The notes under the pieces are model-generated. The model was not told the DNA's origin. It did no database searches and worked only from the letters and a program-made list of their open reading frames with translations. Made by a program: the position numbers and the translations under genes. A DNA stretch of 64,000 nt from a virus, in IMG/VR virus record IMGVR_UViG_3300042894_003945, positions 62,001 to 126,000 of that record; one strand, written 5' to 3'. Below are positions 10,301-18,412 of this stretch, one piece after another (the first letter of the stretch is position 1; every line of letters starts with the position of its first letter).

Positions 10301-13300
10301 CCGGAGGAGCCGCTAGTTCCTGTGGAGCCAGATGAGCCTGTACTACCAGAAGTACCAGTAGAACCACTAGTACCCGTAGAGCCACTAGACCCTGCTGATC
10401 CGCTACTTCCTGAAGTTCCTGTTGATCCTGATGTGCCAGTAGATCCTGAACTTCCTGTGCTTCCTGAAGAACCAGAGGTACCAGTAGAGCCGCTTGTACC
10501 AGTTGAACCGCTAGAACCTGCTGATCCGCTAGTGCCTGTACTACCAGATGTTCCTGTTGAACCAGACGTACCTGTACTGCCACTAGTACCAGTAGATCCT
10601 GATGTCCCAGTTGAGCCTGATGAACCAGAAGAGCCCGATGTACCTGAGGTACCTGATGTATTTGTAGTAGACGACCTGAAGAAGAACTGCCCACTACCTG
10701 TGTCTACTACAACGTAGTTAAGAAGTGCGTTAGAAGTTAATCCTACGCTTAAAGATCCCGTTACAGACACGCTGCCACTGATATCAAGTAGACTGTTTAT
10801 TCCAGTTTCTTTGCCTATTCCTATTCTTGATTGGGACACATACAAAACCCTTTGTCCAAACTGCCCTATTCTAACTGTATTATCAGAAAACGCTTCTATT
10901 ATTGGAAGCCCTGCTGCTGTATTTACTGAAAATAGTGACCCAGAAAGAGAATCATCTATTTGGAAAAGTCTTCCAGAAATACCATCTACTGCAAATACAT
11001 TCGACCCAGTGCCTCTTATTGCTACAGACCCTGTAAATTGATGGATATCTGCTGCACTATCTCCAAAAATATTACTTCCACTACTATAAATTATAGAGGA
11101 AGATACGGTCTGAACTACTAAGGTATTCGCTGTAATATTTCCCGTTGCTATTAAGCCACCATTAAGACTTAATGTAGAACCATCAAATGTTAAATTTGCT
11201 TCTGCGTTAGCAGTATTTGTAGTTCCTAAAGAAGTTAATATCCTATTATCTACAGGATTAGTTATAGTATTGAACCCAGTTCCTGAAGTGCCAGAAGATC
11301 CACTTGTACCACTTGAACCAGACGTTCCTGTACTACCTGATGAACCAGAAGTTCCCGTAGATCCACTACTTCCACTTGTACCAGTGCTTCCAGAACTGCC
11401 AGATGTGCCTGTACTTCCGCTAGAACCACTAGTACCAGTAGAACCTGATGAACCGCTTGTACCTGTGCTACCACTAGACCCACTAGTACCAGTAGATCCT
11501 GATGAACCGCTTGTGCCAGTTGAACCGCTAGTACCTGTAGATCCACTAGAACCAGAAGATCCAGATGTTCCTGTGCTACCAGACGTACCAGTTGAACCAC
11601 TAGATCCTGTGCTGCCTGAAGAGCCTGATGACCCGCTAGTACCTGTAGATCCGCTTGTACCAGTACTACCACTAGACCCTGAAGAGCCTCTACTACCTGA
11701 GGAACCGCTTGATCCTGATGTTCCAGAAGAACCTGATGATCCGCTAGTCCCATTTGCTCCACTTGTACCACTAGACCCTGAAGTTCCTGATGAACCTGAT
11801 GAGCCAGATGTACCTGTGCTACCTGATGAGCCAGAAGAACCCGAACTACCACTAGTGCCAGTCGATCCGCTAGTACCACTACTACCGCTTGATCCTGATG
11901 TGCCTGATGATCCAGATGTACCTGAAGAACCTGTTGAACCAGACGTACCAGTACTACCGCTAGTACCAGTAGATCCAGATGATCCACTACTACCGCTTGT
12001 ACCAGTTGAACCAGATGTGCCTGTTGATCCGCTTGATCCACTCGATCCTGTACTACCTGAAGAACCTGATGATCCTCTACTACCAGAAGATCCTGAAGAA
12101 CCACTTGTACCTGAAGAGCCTGATGTGCCTGTGGAACCACTAGATCCAGATGAACCAGATGAACCGTTTGCTCCAGATGAACCAGAAGAACCACTTGTAC
12201 CAGTAGAACCTGATGAACCAGTAGAACCTGATGATCCCGTGCTGCCGGAACTACCTGATGATCCCGTGCTGCCGGAACTACCAGAAGATCCCGTTGAGCC
12301 AGAAGATCCAGATGTGCCAGTTGATCCAGATGAACCAGAAGTGCCTGTGGAACCACTAGATCCAGAAGTTCCAGTGCTTCCACTACTTCCAGAGCTTCCT
12401 GATGATCCAGAAGTACCAGAGGAACCGTCAGCTCCATTAGCCCTATAAAATACATTACCCGCCTGATCTACTACTAAAAACAGATTTGCGCTAGCACTTA
12501 TTGGTATATTTCTTAAGCTTAAAGAGCCTGTAATTCTAACGCTACCTGTAAACGTGTGGGTATCTAGAATGCTATCTCCAAATATGTTACTGCCACTGCT
12601 ATAAACTACTGATGAGCTTACAGTCTGGACAACTAAAGTTCTTGCAGTTATATCCCCAGTAGCTGTTAAATTACCAGTTAAATTTAATGTAGAGCCATCA
12701 AAAGTTAAATTTGCCTCTGCATTTGCAGTATTAGTTGTACCAAGAGAAGTTAATATTCTATTGTCTGCTGGATTCGTTATTGTATTAAATCCGGTTCCTG
12801 AAGTTCCTGATGAGCCCGAACTACCTGACGATCCACTAGTACCGGTGCTTCCGCTAGATCCACTAGTACCAGTAGAACCTGATGAGCCAGAGGATCCTGT
12901 AGAGCCTGAACTACCCGATGTTCCAGTACTTCCACTAGATCCACTAGTTCCAGTTGATCCTGATGATCCACTAGATCCAGAAGTTCCAGATGAACCAGAA
13001 GATCCAGAAGTTCCACCAGACCCACTACTTCCAGATGTGCCAGTACTACCAGATGTTCCTGTAGAACCTGATGAGCCAGATGTTCCTGAAGTGCCACTTG
13101 AACCTGAGGAACCTGAAGTTCCTGCGGATCCAGATGTACCTGAAGTTCCTGTACTTCCGCTAGACCCGCTTGTACCTGTTGATCCTGATGAGCCACTAGA
13201 ACCGGATGTACCAGCAGATCCGGAAGATCCTGTTGATCCAGATGACCCGCTTGTACCTGTTGAGCCGGAAGATCCTGCTGTACCAGTAGAACCACTAGAA

Positions 13301-15966
13301 CCAGACGTTCCTGTACTTCCACTAGAACCTGAAGTACCTGTTGAACCAGAGCTTCCCGATGTTCCTGTTGAACCACTAGACCCAGAACTGCCTGAAGAAC
13401 CGCTGGTTCCGCTAGTTCCTGAAGTACTTCCTACAGCTACTCCAACTTGTTTAGCATTTATTATAAGTGACGGTGCTAAAGGAATTAGAGGGCTAGTTTG
13501 GGCCCCAAGGGTAGTAACTTGTACATGATCACTTGGTGCAGAAAATACAAATTCTACATACTCATTAGCAACGCTAGAGGTTACTATATAGGACACGTAA
13601 GGAAGCTGGTAAGAGCTATTGGCTACTAATGATATGGTAGAGTTGCTACCAGACACATTAATTCCATTTTGTCTCATCCATATGCTAACATCTACTTGAG
13701 AACCTCCCTGAGTTTTTTGTATTTGCCCAGAATAAGCTACTTCGTATATTCCTGGATAAGCAAATGTAATTCTTGAGCCTCCTTGTACAGTAATACCATA
13801 AGAATATACTGTATTATTGTATGTCCATACTGTAGGAGTGTTAGATGCGCTAACATTCTGAGTAGTAGTATCTATAAAACTTCCTACCCAGTTTGCTATA
13901 CCGGCCCCACTAGATCCAGGAGCTCCATTTATTCCAGAGGTACCTGATGATCCACTTGAACCAGATGACCCTGAACTGCCACTAGTACCAGAAGTACCTG
14001 TTGAGCCAGAAGAGCCGCTTGAGCCTGAAGATCCTGATGAACCTGTGCTACCGCTAGATCCACTTGTGCCTGTAGATCCAGAACTACCGCTTGTACCTGT
14101 ACTGCCACTTGATCCACTTGTACCAGTTGATCCTGATGAACCAGTAGAACCACTAGATCCAGTTGAACCAGAGCTACCAGAGGTGCCTGTGGAACCGCTA
14201 GTCCCAGATGTACCTGAAGATCCAGAGCTGCCAGAAGATCCTGATGTGCCACTTGACCCTGTAGATCCACTGCTACCTGAAGAACCTGTTGAACCAGACG
14301 TACCAGTACTACCAGATGTGCCAGTAGACCCTGATGAACCACTAGATCCAGTTGAGCCACTAGATCCGCTTGTACCTGTGCTACCACTAGATCCACTTGT
14401 TCCAGTACTACCAGAGGAGCCAGAGCTACCGGAACTTCCGCTTGATCCTGAAGAACCTGTTGAACCGCTAGACCCTGTTGATCCTGATGATCCACTTGAA
14501 CCAGATGAACCAGAGCTACCAGATGTACCACTAGTTCCAGAGGTAGCAGTTGTAAATGAAGTACCGTTTATTATTAAAGATCCAGATATATTTACACTAC
14601 CTGTAAACTCGTGAGTATTCTCTACAACCGTACCAAAATGTGTTGATCCAGTTACAAACTCTACACTAGAAGTAATAGTCTGTACTACTATTGTTTGAGC
14701 AGTCAAAGTTCCTCTAACTATAAAGTTATCGGCAGATGATGCTGTTAATGCTAAAGATGCAGTTTGTATACTATCAAACCCATAAGGACCATACACATTT
14801 GACGAACTTACAAAAGAAGCAGTAGCTACTACGGAAGGAACTAATGCTGAAGAAGCTGTGTAATATAGCTGTCCTGTTGAACTGTCAACTAATACTACAT
14901 TATTCTGTGGAGATTGTGTCAGTCCTGGGAAAAAGACAGAAGTTGACGATCTTAAACTTCCAGAAATAGTTGCAGATCCTGATACATTTAACAGGCCAGA
15001 CAAATAATTTGATACTCCGTAGTAATTTTTAACTTTAGCAGTTGGATCTCCAATATTATATAATGCATCTCCTATAGGTAAAAAATGTCCAGTTCCTAAA
15101 GCATTATATGTGCCCGAAATTAACCATCTATTAGCACTGCTTGTACCAAGATGTATCTGCCCTCCTGGGCCAAATGCACTTAAAGTCAAATCTCTACTGC
15201 CACCACCATCGCCTGATGCTTGTATAACAGTTGAGTAAGGGCTTCCTCCAGCAAAAACTGATAATTTTTGATATCCAGCGTCCCCCGGATTATTTACAAC
15301 AAATATATCTATGTTTCCATTTCCGCTTGCAGGGTTTTTTAAATTTTGAACATGTAGAGTTGTTAACCTTGATGAGCCAGTTGCATCTATAGTGTAATTT
15401 GAACTAGAGCCTGATATTACAAGGCTGCCTGTTATTTTAAATATACCACTTGATGTATCGTAAAAAAGATTTGCGGAAGCTATAGCTCTATTAGTACTTC
15501 CATCCGATAATAAAACTCTCCCTTGTAGTGGGTTTATTACTGTTTCAAATCCTGTGCCTGATGTACCACTAGTTCCAGAAGAACCTGCTGTGCCTGATGT
15601 ACCGCTAGATCCGTTAGCTCCAGAAGATCCTACGCCTCCTGATAAAGTGTATTGAAATTGTCCTGTTGTCGGATTTACTACGACAAAATAGGAAGCACTT
15701 GAAGTAAGAGGGAGGTAGTTATTATAAATAGCCCCTGATACGTTTAGAGATCCTGTAATAGTTTGATCTCCCCTAAAAATATTAGATCCAGTAGTAGCTA
15801 AAGATGCAGATTTAGAAGAAAATATAGGATCATTTTCTGGGAAAGAACCTGAAAACGAACCAGTAAAAGATCCTGAAATAGACCCTGCAATTATAGTATC
15901 GTATACCGTTATTGTATTAAATGTAGCATTCGAACCTTCCCTAGGTATCTGGATCCATGTCGCCAT
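7369..15966 (-). CDS. Giant collagen-like tail fibre with C1q-like domain and S74 chaperone
   Basis: A 2865-residue protein, the largest gene in the window. Residues 1-~470 are Ser/Gly-rich beta repeats. Four long blocks of Gly-[Ser/Thr]-[Ser/Thr] triplets follow (about 1000 residues together), separated by modules that open with variants of GTGFNTITNPADNRIL and carry TLVVQT(V/I)(S/T)SS. Residues ~683-846 form a compact beta-rich domain (ITFAYPGIYEVAYSGQIQ, VDVSIWMRQNG) resembling C1q/TNF jelly rolls. Beyond ~residue 2000 are repeats of the NVGIGTTSP / YKLDVAGT kind and, at ~2540-2706, a carbohydrate-binding-like domain. The C-terminus (~2750-2865) is a peptidase S74 intramolecular chaperone (SDKRLKTNVRPIESALEKI, LGLIAQEIQKEFPEA, VKYERLIPVLIEAIKEL), usually autocleaved after trimerisation. 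It is a receptor-binding fibre candidate. Confidence 0.92.
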   Translation of the reverse strand: MATWIQIPREGSNATFNTITVYDTIIAGSISGSFTGSFSGSFPENDPIFSSKSASLATTGSNIFRGDQTITGSLNVSGAIYNNYLPLTSSASYFVVVNPTTGQFQYTLSGGVGSSGANGSSGTSGTAGSSGTSGTSGTGFETVINPLQGRVLLSDGSTNRAIASANLFYDTSSGIFKITGSLVISGSSSNYTIDATGSSRLTTLHVQNLKNPASGNGNIDIFVVNNPGDAGYQKLSVFAGGSPYSTVIQASGDGGGSRDLTLSAFGPGGQIHLGTSSANRWLISGTYNALGTGHFLPIGDALYNIGDPTAKVKNYYGVSNYLSGLLNVSGSATISGSLRSSTSVFFPGLTQSPQNNVVLVDSSTGQLYYTASSALVPSVVATASFVSSSNVYGPYGFDSIQTASLALTASSADNFIVRGTLTAQTIVVQTITSSVEFVTGSTHFGTVVENTHEFTGSVNISGSLIINGTSFTTATSGTSGTSGSSGSSGSSGSSGSTGSSGSTGSSGSSGSSGSSGSSGSTGTSGSSGSTGTSGSSGSTGSSGSSGSTGTSGSTGTSGSTGSSGSSGSTGSSGTSGSSGSSGSSGTSGTSGSTGTSGSSGSTGSSGSTGSSGSTGTSGSSGSTGTSGSSGSTGTSGSSGSTGSSGSSGSSGSSGSTGTSGTSGSSGSSGSSGSSGTSGINGAPGSSGAGIANWVGSFIDTTTQNVSASNTPTVWTYNNTVYSYGITVQGGSRITFAYPGIYEVAYSGQIQKTQGGSQVDVSIWMRQNGINVSGSNSTISLVANSSYQLPYVSYIVTSSVANEYVEFVFSAPSDHVQVTTLGAQTSPLIPLAPSLIINAKQVGVAVGSTSGTSGTSGSSGSSGSSGSTGTSGSSGSTGTSGSSGSTGTSGSSGSTGTAGSSGSTGTSGSSGSTGSSGSAGTSGSSGSSGSTGTSGSSGSTGTSGTSGSAGTSGSSGSSGTSGTSGSSGSTGTSGSTGTSGSSGSGGTSGSSGSSGTSGSSGSSGSTGTSGSSGSTGTSGSSGSTGSSGSSGSTGTSGSSGSTGTSGSSGSSGSSGTSGTGFNTITNPADNRILTSLGTTNTANAEANLTFDGSTLNLTGNLTATGDITARTLVVQTVSSSVVYSSGSNIFGDSILDTHTFTGSVRITGSLSLRNIPISASANLFLVVDQAGNVFYRANGADGSSGTSGSSGSSGSSGSTGTSGSSGSTGTSGSSGSTGTSGSSGSTGSSGSSGSTGSSGSSGSTGSSGSTGSSGSTGTSGSSGSSGANGSSGSSGSSGSTGTSGSSGTSGSSGSSGSRGSSGSSGSTGSSGSSGSTGTSGSTGTSGSSGSSGSTGTSGSTGTSGSTGSSGTSGSSGTSGSSGSSGTSGSTGTSGSSGSSGSSGSTGTSGSSGSSGTSGSSGTSGANGTSGSSGSSGTSGSSGSSGSRGSSGSSGSTGTSGSTGTSGSSGSSGSTGSSGSTGTSGSTGTSGSSGSSGSTGTSGSTGTSGSSGSTGTSGSSGSTGTSGSSGSTGTSGSSGSTGTSGSSGSTGTSGSSGSTGTSGSSGSTGTSGSSGTSGSSGTSGTGFNTITNPVDNRILTSLGTTNTANAEANLTFDGSTLSLNGGLIATGNITANTLVVQTVSSSIIYSSGSNIFGDSAADIHQFTGSVAIRGTGSNVFAVDGISGRLFQIDDSLSGSLFSVNTAAGLPIIEAFSDNTVRIGQFGQRVLYVSQSRIGIGKETGINSLLDISGSVSVTGSLSVGLTSNALLNYVVVDTGSGQFFFRSSTTNTSGTSGTSGSSGSSGSTGTSGSTGTSGSTGTSGSTGTSGSTGTSGSAGSSGSTGTSGSTGTSGSSGSTGSSGSTGTSGSTGTSGSSGSAGSSGSTGTSGSTGTSGSTGSSGSTGTSGSSGSTGTSGSSGSTGTSGSSGSTGTSGSSGSTGSSGSSGSTGTSGSTGSSGSTGTSGSSGSTGSSGSSGSRGSSGSSGSTGSSGSSGTSGSSGTSGSSGTSGAGTISGGTTNYVSKFTNATTLGISQIFDNGTNVGIGTTSPGNPLHVEKDAGGNAIAFFNSLNADGYGVAIRTTDTGNDKYVLRLDSNSGTTPVMFATNAGNVGIGYTTPTYKLDVAGTVATDYTIVDSTAPFRIVKPRGGYYNTATSVVTGAIKITYPVGYTNTMHTVKARVYDYNSNTSFTVHFGGYNYAPSPSWVNTFAYIEGDAGVDRNYTVRFGYDGTNMVVYIGELASTWSYPQVFIDEVGIGYSGLSTTWANGTWAVGFEASAFANVTATISNTNAHNFARNGADAYYILGNVGIGTTSTLGKLDVAGTTGVVLNVRTDGESFATGIRIQANNANNGYLYMTFISGSQYASLQAGDSAAYRNISLNPVAANVGIRNVNPTTAKLVIGGTAGEEGIDLATADQYANFRVLRNSLSGIDKDMYIGYQSGVGSKLHLYSNNSETVTVSGDLVGIGNTSPTFKLDITGAGSVIRAQSSLSYTDLALSNTSTTSYIQANGNNLYFFAAGGSNSDIVLALDGTNNRAGINTLSPSYALDVAGAIGMHDEAQDIDSRYYGGTFLRGWSIFTQGSESSITYTTDTTSPVGTEVISVSSYVWTRGPKIRLDKTQNYEVEFWLKRQTAVSAATTYMVVSNYDSSGNVISGDGTDWHYPFSVDQSTLTVGTWYKYKFVVGPYGGSKDHSPSGRYISVGFIANYTTGTDVLYMTGFKCRPIPSYNNDPITIYNNGNVGIKTTNPSYPLHVTGKIYNTGDIQSLGTGYFGGDVIAYYSDKRLKTNVRPIESALEKISRLGGYYYEPNELALQLKAATDAKQKLGLIAQEIQKEFPEAIERAPFDMDDNGGSKSGEDYLTVKYERLIPVLIEAIKELHELIKNKK
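10005..10665 (-). repeat. Collagen-like G-[ST]-[ST] triplet block 4 within the fibre gene
   Basis: About 220 residues of near-perfect Gly-X-Y triplets where X and Y are Ser or Thr (for example GSTGTSGSSG), with rare Ala or Arg. No Pro occurs. Synonymous codons vary strongly from unit to unit, so the repeat is much clearer in protein than in DNA. Confidence 0.9.
11275..12440 (-). repeat. Collagen-like G-[ST]-[ST] triplet block 3 within the fibre gene
   Basis: The longest block, about 385 residues of Gly-[Ser/Thr]-[Ser/Thr] triplets, with a few interruptions by Asn-Gly, Arg or Ala. It contains a perfect 27-base tandem duplication at 12229-12282 (nine residues, in frame), a sign of recent slippage or recombination. 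Confidence 0.9.
12795..13430 (-). repeat. Collagen-like G-[ST]-[ST] triplet block 2 within the fibre gene
   Basis: About 210 residues of Gly-[Ser/Thr/Ala]-[Ser/Thr] triplets between the C1q-like domain (upstream in the protein) and the second GTGFNTITNP module. Some Ala replaces Ser. Confidence 0.9.
13930..14553 (-). repeat. Collagen-like G-[ST]-[ST] triplet block 1 within the fibre gene
   Basis: About 208 residues of Gly-[Ser/Thr]-[Ser/Thr] triplets ending with the only Pro-containing unit (INGAPGSSG) directly before the C1q-like domain. This collagen-then-C1q order copies that of C1q-family and bacterial exosporium-type proteins. Confidence 0.9.
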
Positions 15967-16001
15967 CTAAGCTTTTGATTTTTATTATAAACTACCGTTA
16001 A

Positions 16002-16011
16002 ATATAAATAT
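16002..16011 (-). promoter_or_regulatory. Candidate phage promoter motif upstream of the fibre gene
   Basis: Reads ATATTTATAT on the coding strand, 35 nt before the fibre ATG at 15966, in a 54-nt gap. It is one of about a dozen copies at gene boundaries. Confidence 0.5.
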
Positions 16012-16020
16012 CAACAAGCC

Positions 16021-16272
16021 TTAAAAAGACTCATCTCCCAGATCTACTGTTGCATTACTTCCTGTGTCTGCGAAAGTTCCTAGACCCTGTATAAATACAG
16101 ATCCGCTGTATCCTGCTGTAGACGCAACCACATGTTGAGAGCCGCTTACTACTATGGCAGGTATAGAAGAGGTCTGGACAAATGTTGTTTGTCCAAAAAC
16201 TGTCAATGATCCTGTCAATACAAAATTTCCTGATAGTTCTTTACTTATTTGCTTAGATCTAATTAATGCCAT
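16021..16272 (-). CDS. Small tail-fibre-like connector protein
   Basis: An 83-residue protein. The ATG at 16272 (MALIRSKQISKELSG) is preferred over a TTG nine bases upstream, and lies 1 nt past the stop of the gp15-like gene. Its body (FVLTGSLTVFGQTTFVQTSS) is built of the same Gly/Ser/Thr beta repeats (SGS, TGSL) as the N-terminal part of the giant fibre that follows. It may be a short fibre section or an adaptor that joins the fibre to the tail. No family recognised; role inferred from similarity and position. Confidence 0.65.
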   Translation of the reverse strand: MALIRSKQISKELSGNFVLTGSLTVFGQTTFVQTSSIPAIVVSGSQHVVASTAGYSGSVFIQGLGTFADTGSNATVDLGDESF

Positions 16273-16273
16273 T

Positions 16274-17527
16274 TTATACAAATTTACCTACAGCTATTAT
16301 CTCATCTTGAGTATCTAAAACATACCCTAAAGTACCTGTATCTATAGTCAAAACGGTATTAAGTCCTGACTCTACAAAAGAAATTATATGAGTTGAATCA
16401 ACATATACTCCATTTACAAAAAACTTAAAATCAGAAACAGATGTAGCCGGTAAACCTGATCCTATTGGAGGCTGTTTAAAGGCTGTGTTTAAGAATGTAG
16501 CTGTGCTAGTTGTTGTAGAAGCTGCATCTGCTTTCTTTGTTTCTGATGTATTTAAATACAATAATATATCGGTAGTTGTTGTTGTGTTTGTTATATTAGT
16601 CACGTTTACTCCTTCAGGTATATAAGATGTCAATGCTTTCTTAGGCTTATTAGGCGCTTTAAACGTAACATTTTCTACATCTTGACTAGATGCTTCCATA
16701 GTGAATAAAACTTGCGCTTTAGACCTATATTTAAGCGCATTTGCAGCCAAGTGCTTTCCAATATTACTAGGAGTTAAGTATCCATTCATTGTTAGAGTGA
16801 ACGTACTTACAAATCTTCTGTCAGACCCATCTGTAATTTCGTTAGTTATAGGAAAACTATCTACTCTAGCTTTAAAAAGAAATTTACCAGGCTCTCCCCA
16901 ATAAGAATCAGCTCTAAAACTTATATCTTCAATTACTTTATTTATATCTTCGTAAAAAGAAGTGTAGATAGTACACGTGTAGGTCAAGGTATAGTAGTCA
17001 GGAACCACTACATTATAAAATTCTTTTACAGGAACTCTATTTGTAAGCACTGCAAAGTTATCATATTGGTTTTTTGTGGTATATTTTTTTTCATAAGTTT
17101 GAAATATATTTACAGTATTTCCGTCTAACTTATGACTTAAGTTTCTATTTCTCTCTAAATTATCTCTTCTTATAGTAATAATAGGCAGCATTATTCTACC
17201 TTCCTTATCTCTATAAACCCCATCTTTTTGTGCTGTTTTCCATCTTTCGGCATCAGCAAATATTACAGGGATGTTTTGTTTTGTCCCTTCATTTATAACA
17301 TACGGTCTAATAACTTCCTGATAATAATACAATATAGCACTATCTATGTCTTCTAAACCTACAGATACATCTTTAAATTCTTCTCCCCTCATTGACACAT
17401 CTTCCCCTCTTTTATACTCATGTATAGGAGGTTTTTGGACGTTGTCGTAGTTGGGAGTTATTAGACTGTTTAAAATCTCTGCCTCAGTCTTAGGTACATT
17501 TTTTATGACTCTTTTTTGTAAAGGCAT
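16274..17527 (-). CDS. Tail terminator / sheath stabiliser, gp15-like
   Basis: A 417-residue protein, MPLQKRVIKNVPKTEAEIL. The middle region has the pattern PVIFADAERWKTAQKDG, then LPIITIRRDNLERNR and YTLTYTCTIYTSFYEDINKV, which matches my memory of proximal tail sheath stabilisation proteins (T4 gp15 role) in marine T4-like phages. The C-terminal ~130 residues are Thr-rich and beta-rich. It lies just downstream of the gp14-like neck gene (junction TAATATG), as expected for the head-tail joining module. A gp3-like tail-tube terminator is the main alternative. Confidence 0.65.
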   Translation of the reverse strand: MPLQKRVIKNVPKTEAEILNSLITPNYDNVQKPPIHEYKRGEDVSMRGEEFKDVSVGLEDIDSAILYYYQEVIRPYVINEGTKQNIPVIFADAERWKTAQKDGVYRDKEGRIMLPIITIRRDNLERNRNLSHKLDGNTVNIFQTYEKKYTTKNQYDNFAVLTNRVPVKEFYNVVVPDYYTLTYTCTIYTSFYEDINKVIEDISFRADSYWGEPGKFLFKARVDSFPITNEITDGSDRRFVSTFTLTMNGYLTPSNIGKHLAANALKYRSKAQVLFTMEASSQDVENVTFKAPNKPKKALTSYIPEGVNVTNITNTTTTTDILLYLNTSETKKADAASTTTSTATFLNTAFKQPPIGSGLPATSVSDFKFFVNGVYVDSTHIISFVESGLNTVLTIDTGTLGYVLDTQDEIIAVGKFV

Positions 17528-17528
17528 A

Positions 17529-18017
17529 TTATGTAGATTTTATAATATTTAACTTATTTACACCAGTAAGATGCGTCTTACATTTTATAGACCAAGACTC
17601 ACCATACTTTTCTAAATCAGATTCAAGAGAGTATTCAGGATTTTTACCCATTACAAATTGATTTTCTATTACTAGATCAACTTCATAATAAGCCTCTTTC
17701 AAATATATTATATCCCCTACTTCCATAATTAAATTTATATCTATAAGATCCTCTCTCAAAAATCTAAATTCTGCCATTTGTCCTATTGACTTTCCGAAAG
17801 ATTGGTCCTCTGATACCTGATCATCTATTGCGTAAAAACAAGCTATTAATATAGGCTGATCATACATTTTATTTTTAGACTCTCCGTATATGTTGTATTT
17901 AGTTTCTGATAAAGACAGTTTATAATACAGTATTTCCTCAGCGACTATTCTATTTACTACTTGTCTGCTGTGGTGTCTAAAAAATGATCTTGCTCTCGGT
18001 CCTCCGTAAAGTGCCAT
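17529..18017 (-). CDS. Neck protein, gp14-like
   Basis: A 162-residue protein. The pattern YNIYGESKNKMYDQPILIACFY followed by AEFRFLREDLIDINLIMEVGDIIYLKEAYYEVD matches the neck protein family of T4 gp14 in distant T4-like phages. In T4, gp14 with gp13 seals the filled head and forms the site for tail joining. The N-terminus is basic (ARSFFRHHSRQVVNRIV). Its ATG overlaps the upstream stop by one base (TAATG) and it precedes the gp15-like gene, which supports the assignment. Confidence 0.65.
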   Translation of the reverse strand: MALYGGPRARSFFRHHSRQVVNRIVAEEILYYKLSLSETKYNIYGESKNKMYDQPILIACFYAIDDQVSEDQSFGKSIGQMAEFRFLREDLIDINLIMEVGDIIYLKEAYYEVDLVIENQFVMGKNPEYSLESDLEKYGESWSIKCKTHLTGVNKLNIIKST

Positions 18018-18412
18018 TAATCAGTTTTTACAAGGGTGTCTAATTTGGGAGATGCCGCAACTATGCCTGGAATATTATTTAGACCTTTTTCTTTATCAGA
18101 CCTTACCATAGCATGCTTTATAAAATTTACATGCTTTCTAGGATCTTTATTAGTTATAAATTTAACTTCTACAGTACTGTATTCGTAGTCCTTTAGAGTT
18201 CTGTTTATTTTATCCAGTCTTTCGTCTCCTCTCAAATCTACAATAGTTACTGTAGGAATGCCTCTAACTCTTTCAACCGCCTGTACTCTATTTATTTTTC
18301 TTTTAAATTTTACAAGAAAAACACAAGAGTAGCTATGAAATATTTTTTTTATAGACTCTTTTCTCTTAAATCTATAGTCACGATCTTCTAATATGATATC
18401 AATTAGTTTCAC
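18017..18412 (-). CDS. Conserved-looking neck-module protein with LxE-type N-terminus
   Basis: A 131-residue basic protein starting at a GTG (MKLIDIILEDRDYRF) that shares one base with the upstream TAG stop. The first nine residues end in I-L-E, like the capsid-targeting leaders noted elsewhere in the window. The core (RVRGIPTVTIVDL ... YEYSTVEVKFITNKD) suggests a small alpha-beta ferredoxin-like fold. It lies between gp13-like and gp14-like neck genes. No named family; head or neck role is inferred. Confidence 0.6.
   Translation of the reverse strand: MKLIDIILEDRDYRFKRKESIKKIFHSYSCVFLVKFKRKINRVQAVERVRGIPTVTIVDLRGDERLDKINRTLKDYEYSTVEVKFITNKDPRKHVNFIKHAMVRSDKEKGLNNIPGIVAASPKLDTLVKTD

Noticed and set aside
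9990-13376. Minus-strand ORFs rich in Gln, Leu, Val and His in another frame of the fibre gene
   Set aside because: They are frame shadows of the same low-complexity repeat and have no own start signals or neighbours.
10005-14553. Repeat arrays as a possible CRISPR
   Set aside because: The repeats are in-frame codons without unique spacers of constant length, and no cas gene is present.
10289-14614. Long plus-strand ORFs rich in Pro, Val, Glu, Asp and Leu
   Set aside because: They are antisense shadows of the Gly-Ser/Thr repeat codons of the fibre gene; their repeats start and stop exactly with the collagen-like blocks.
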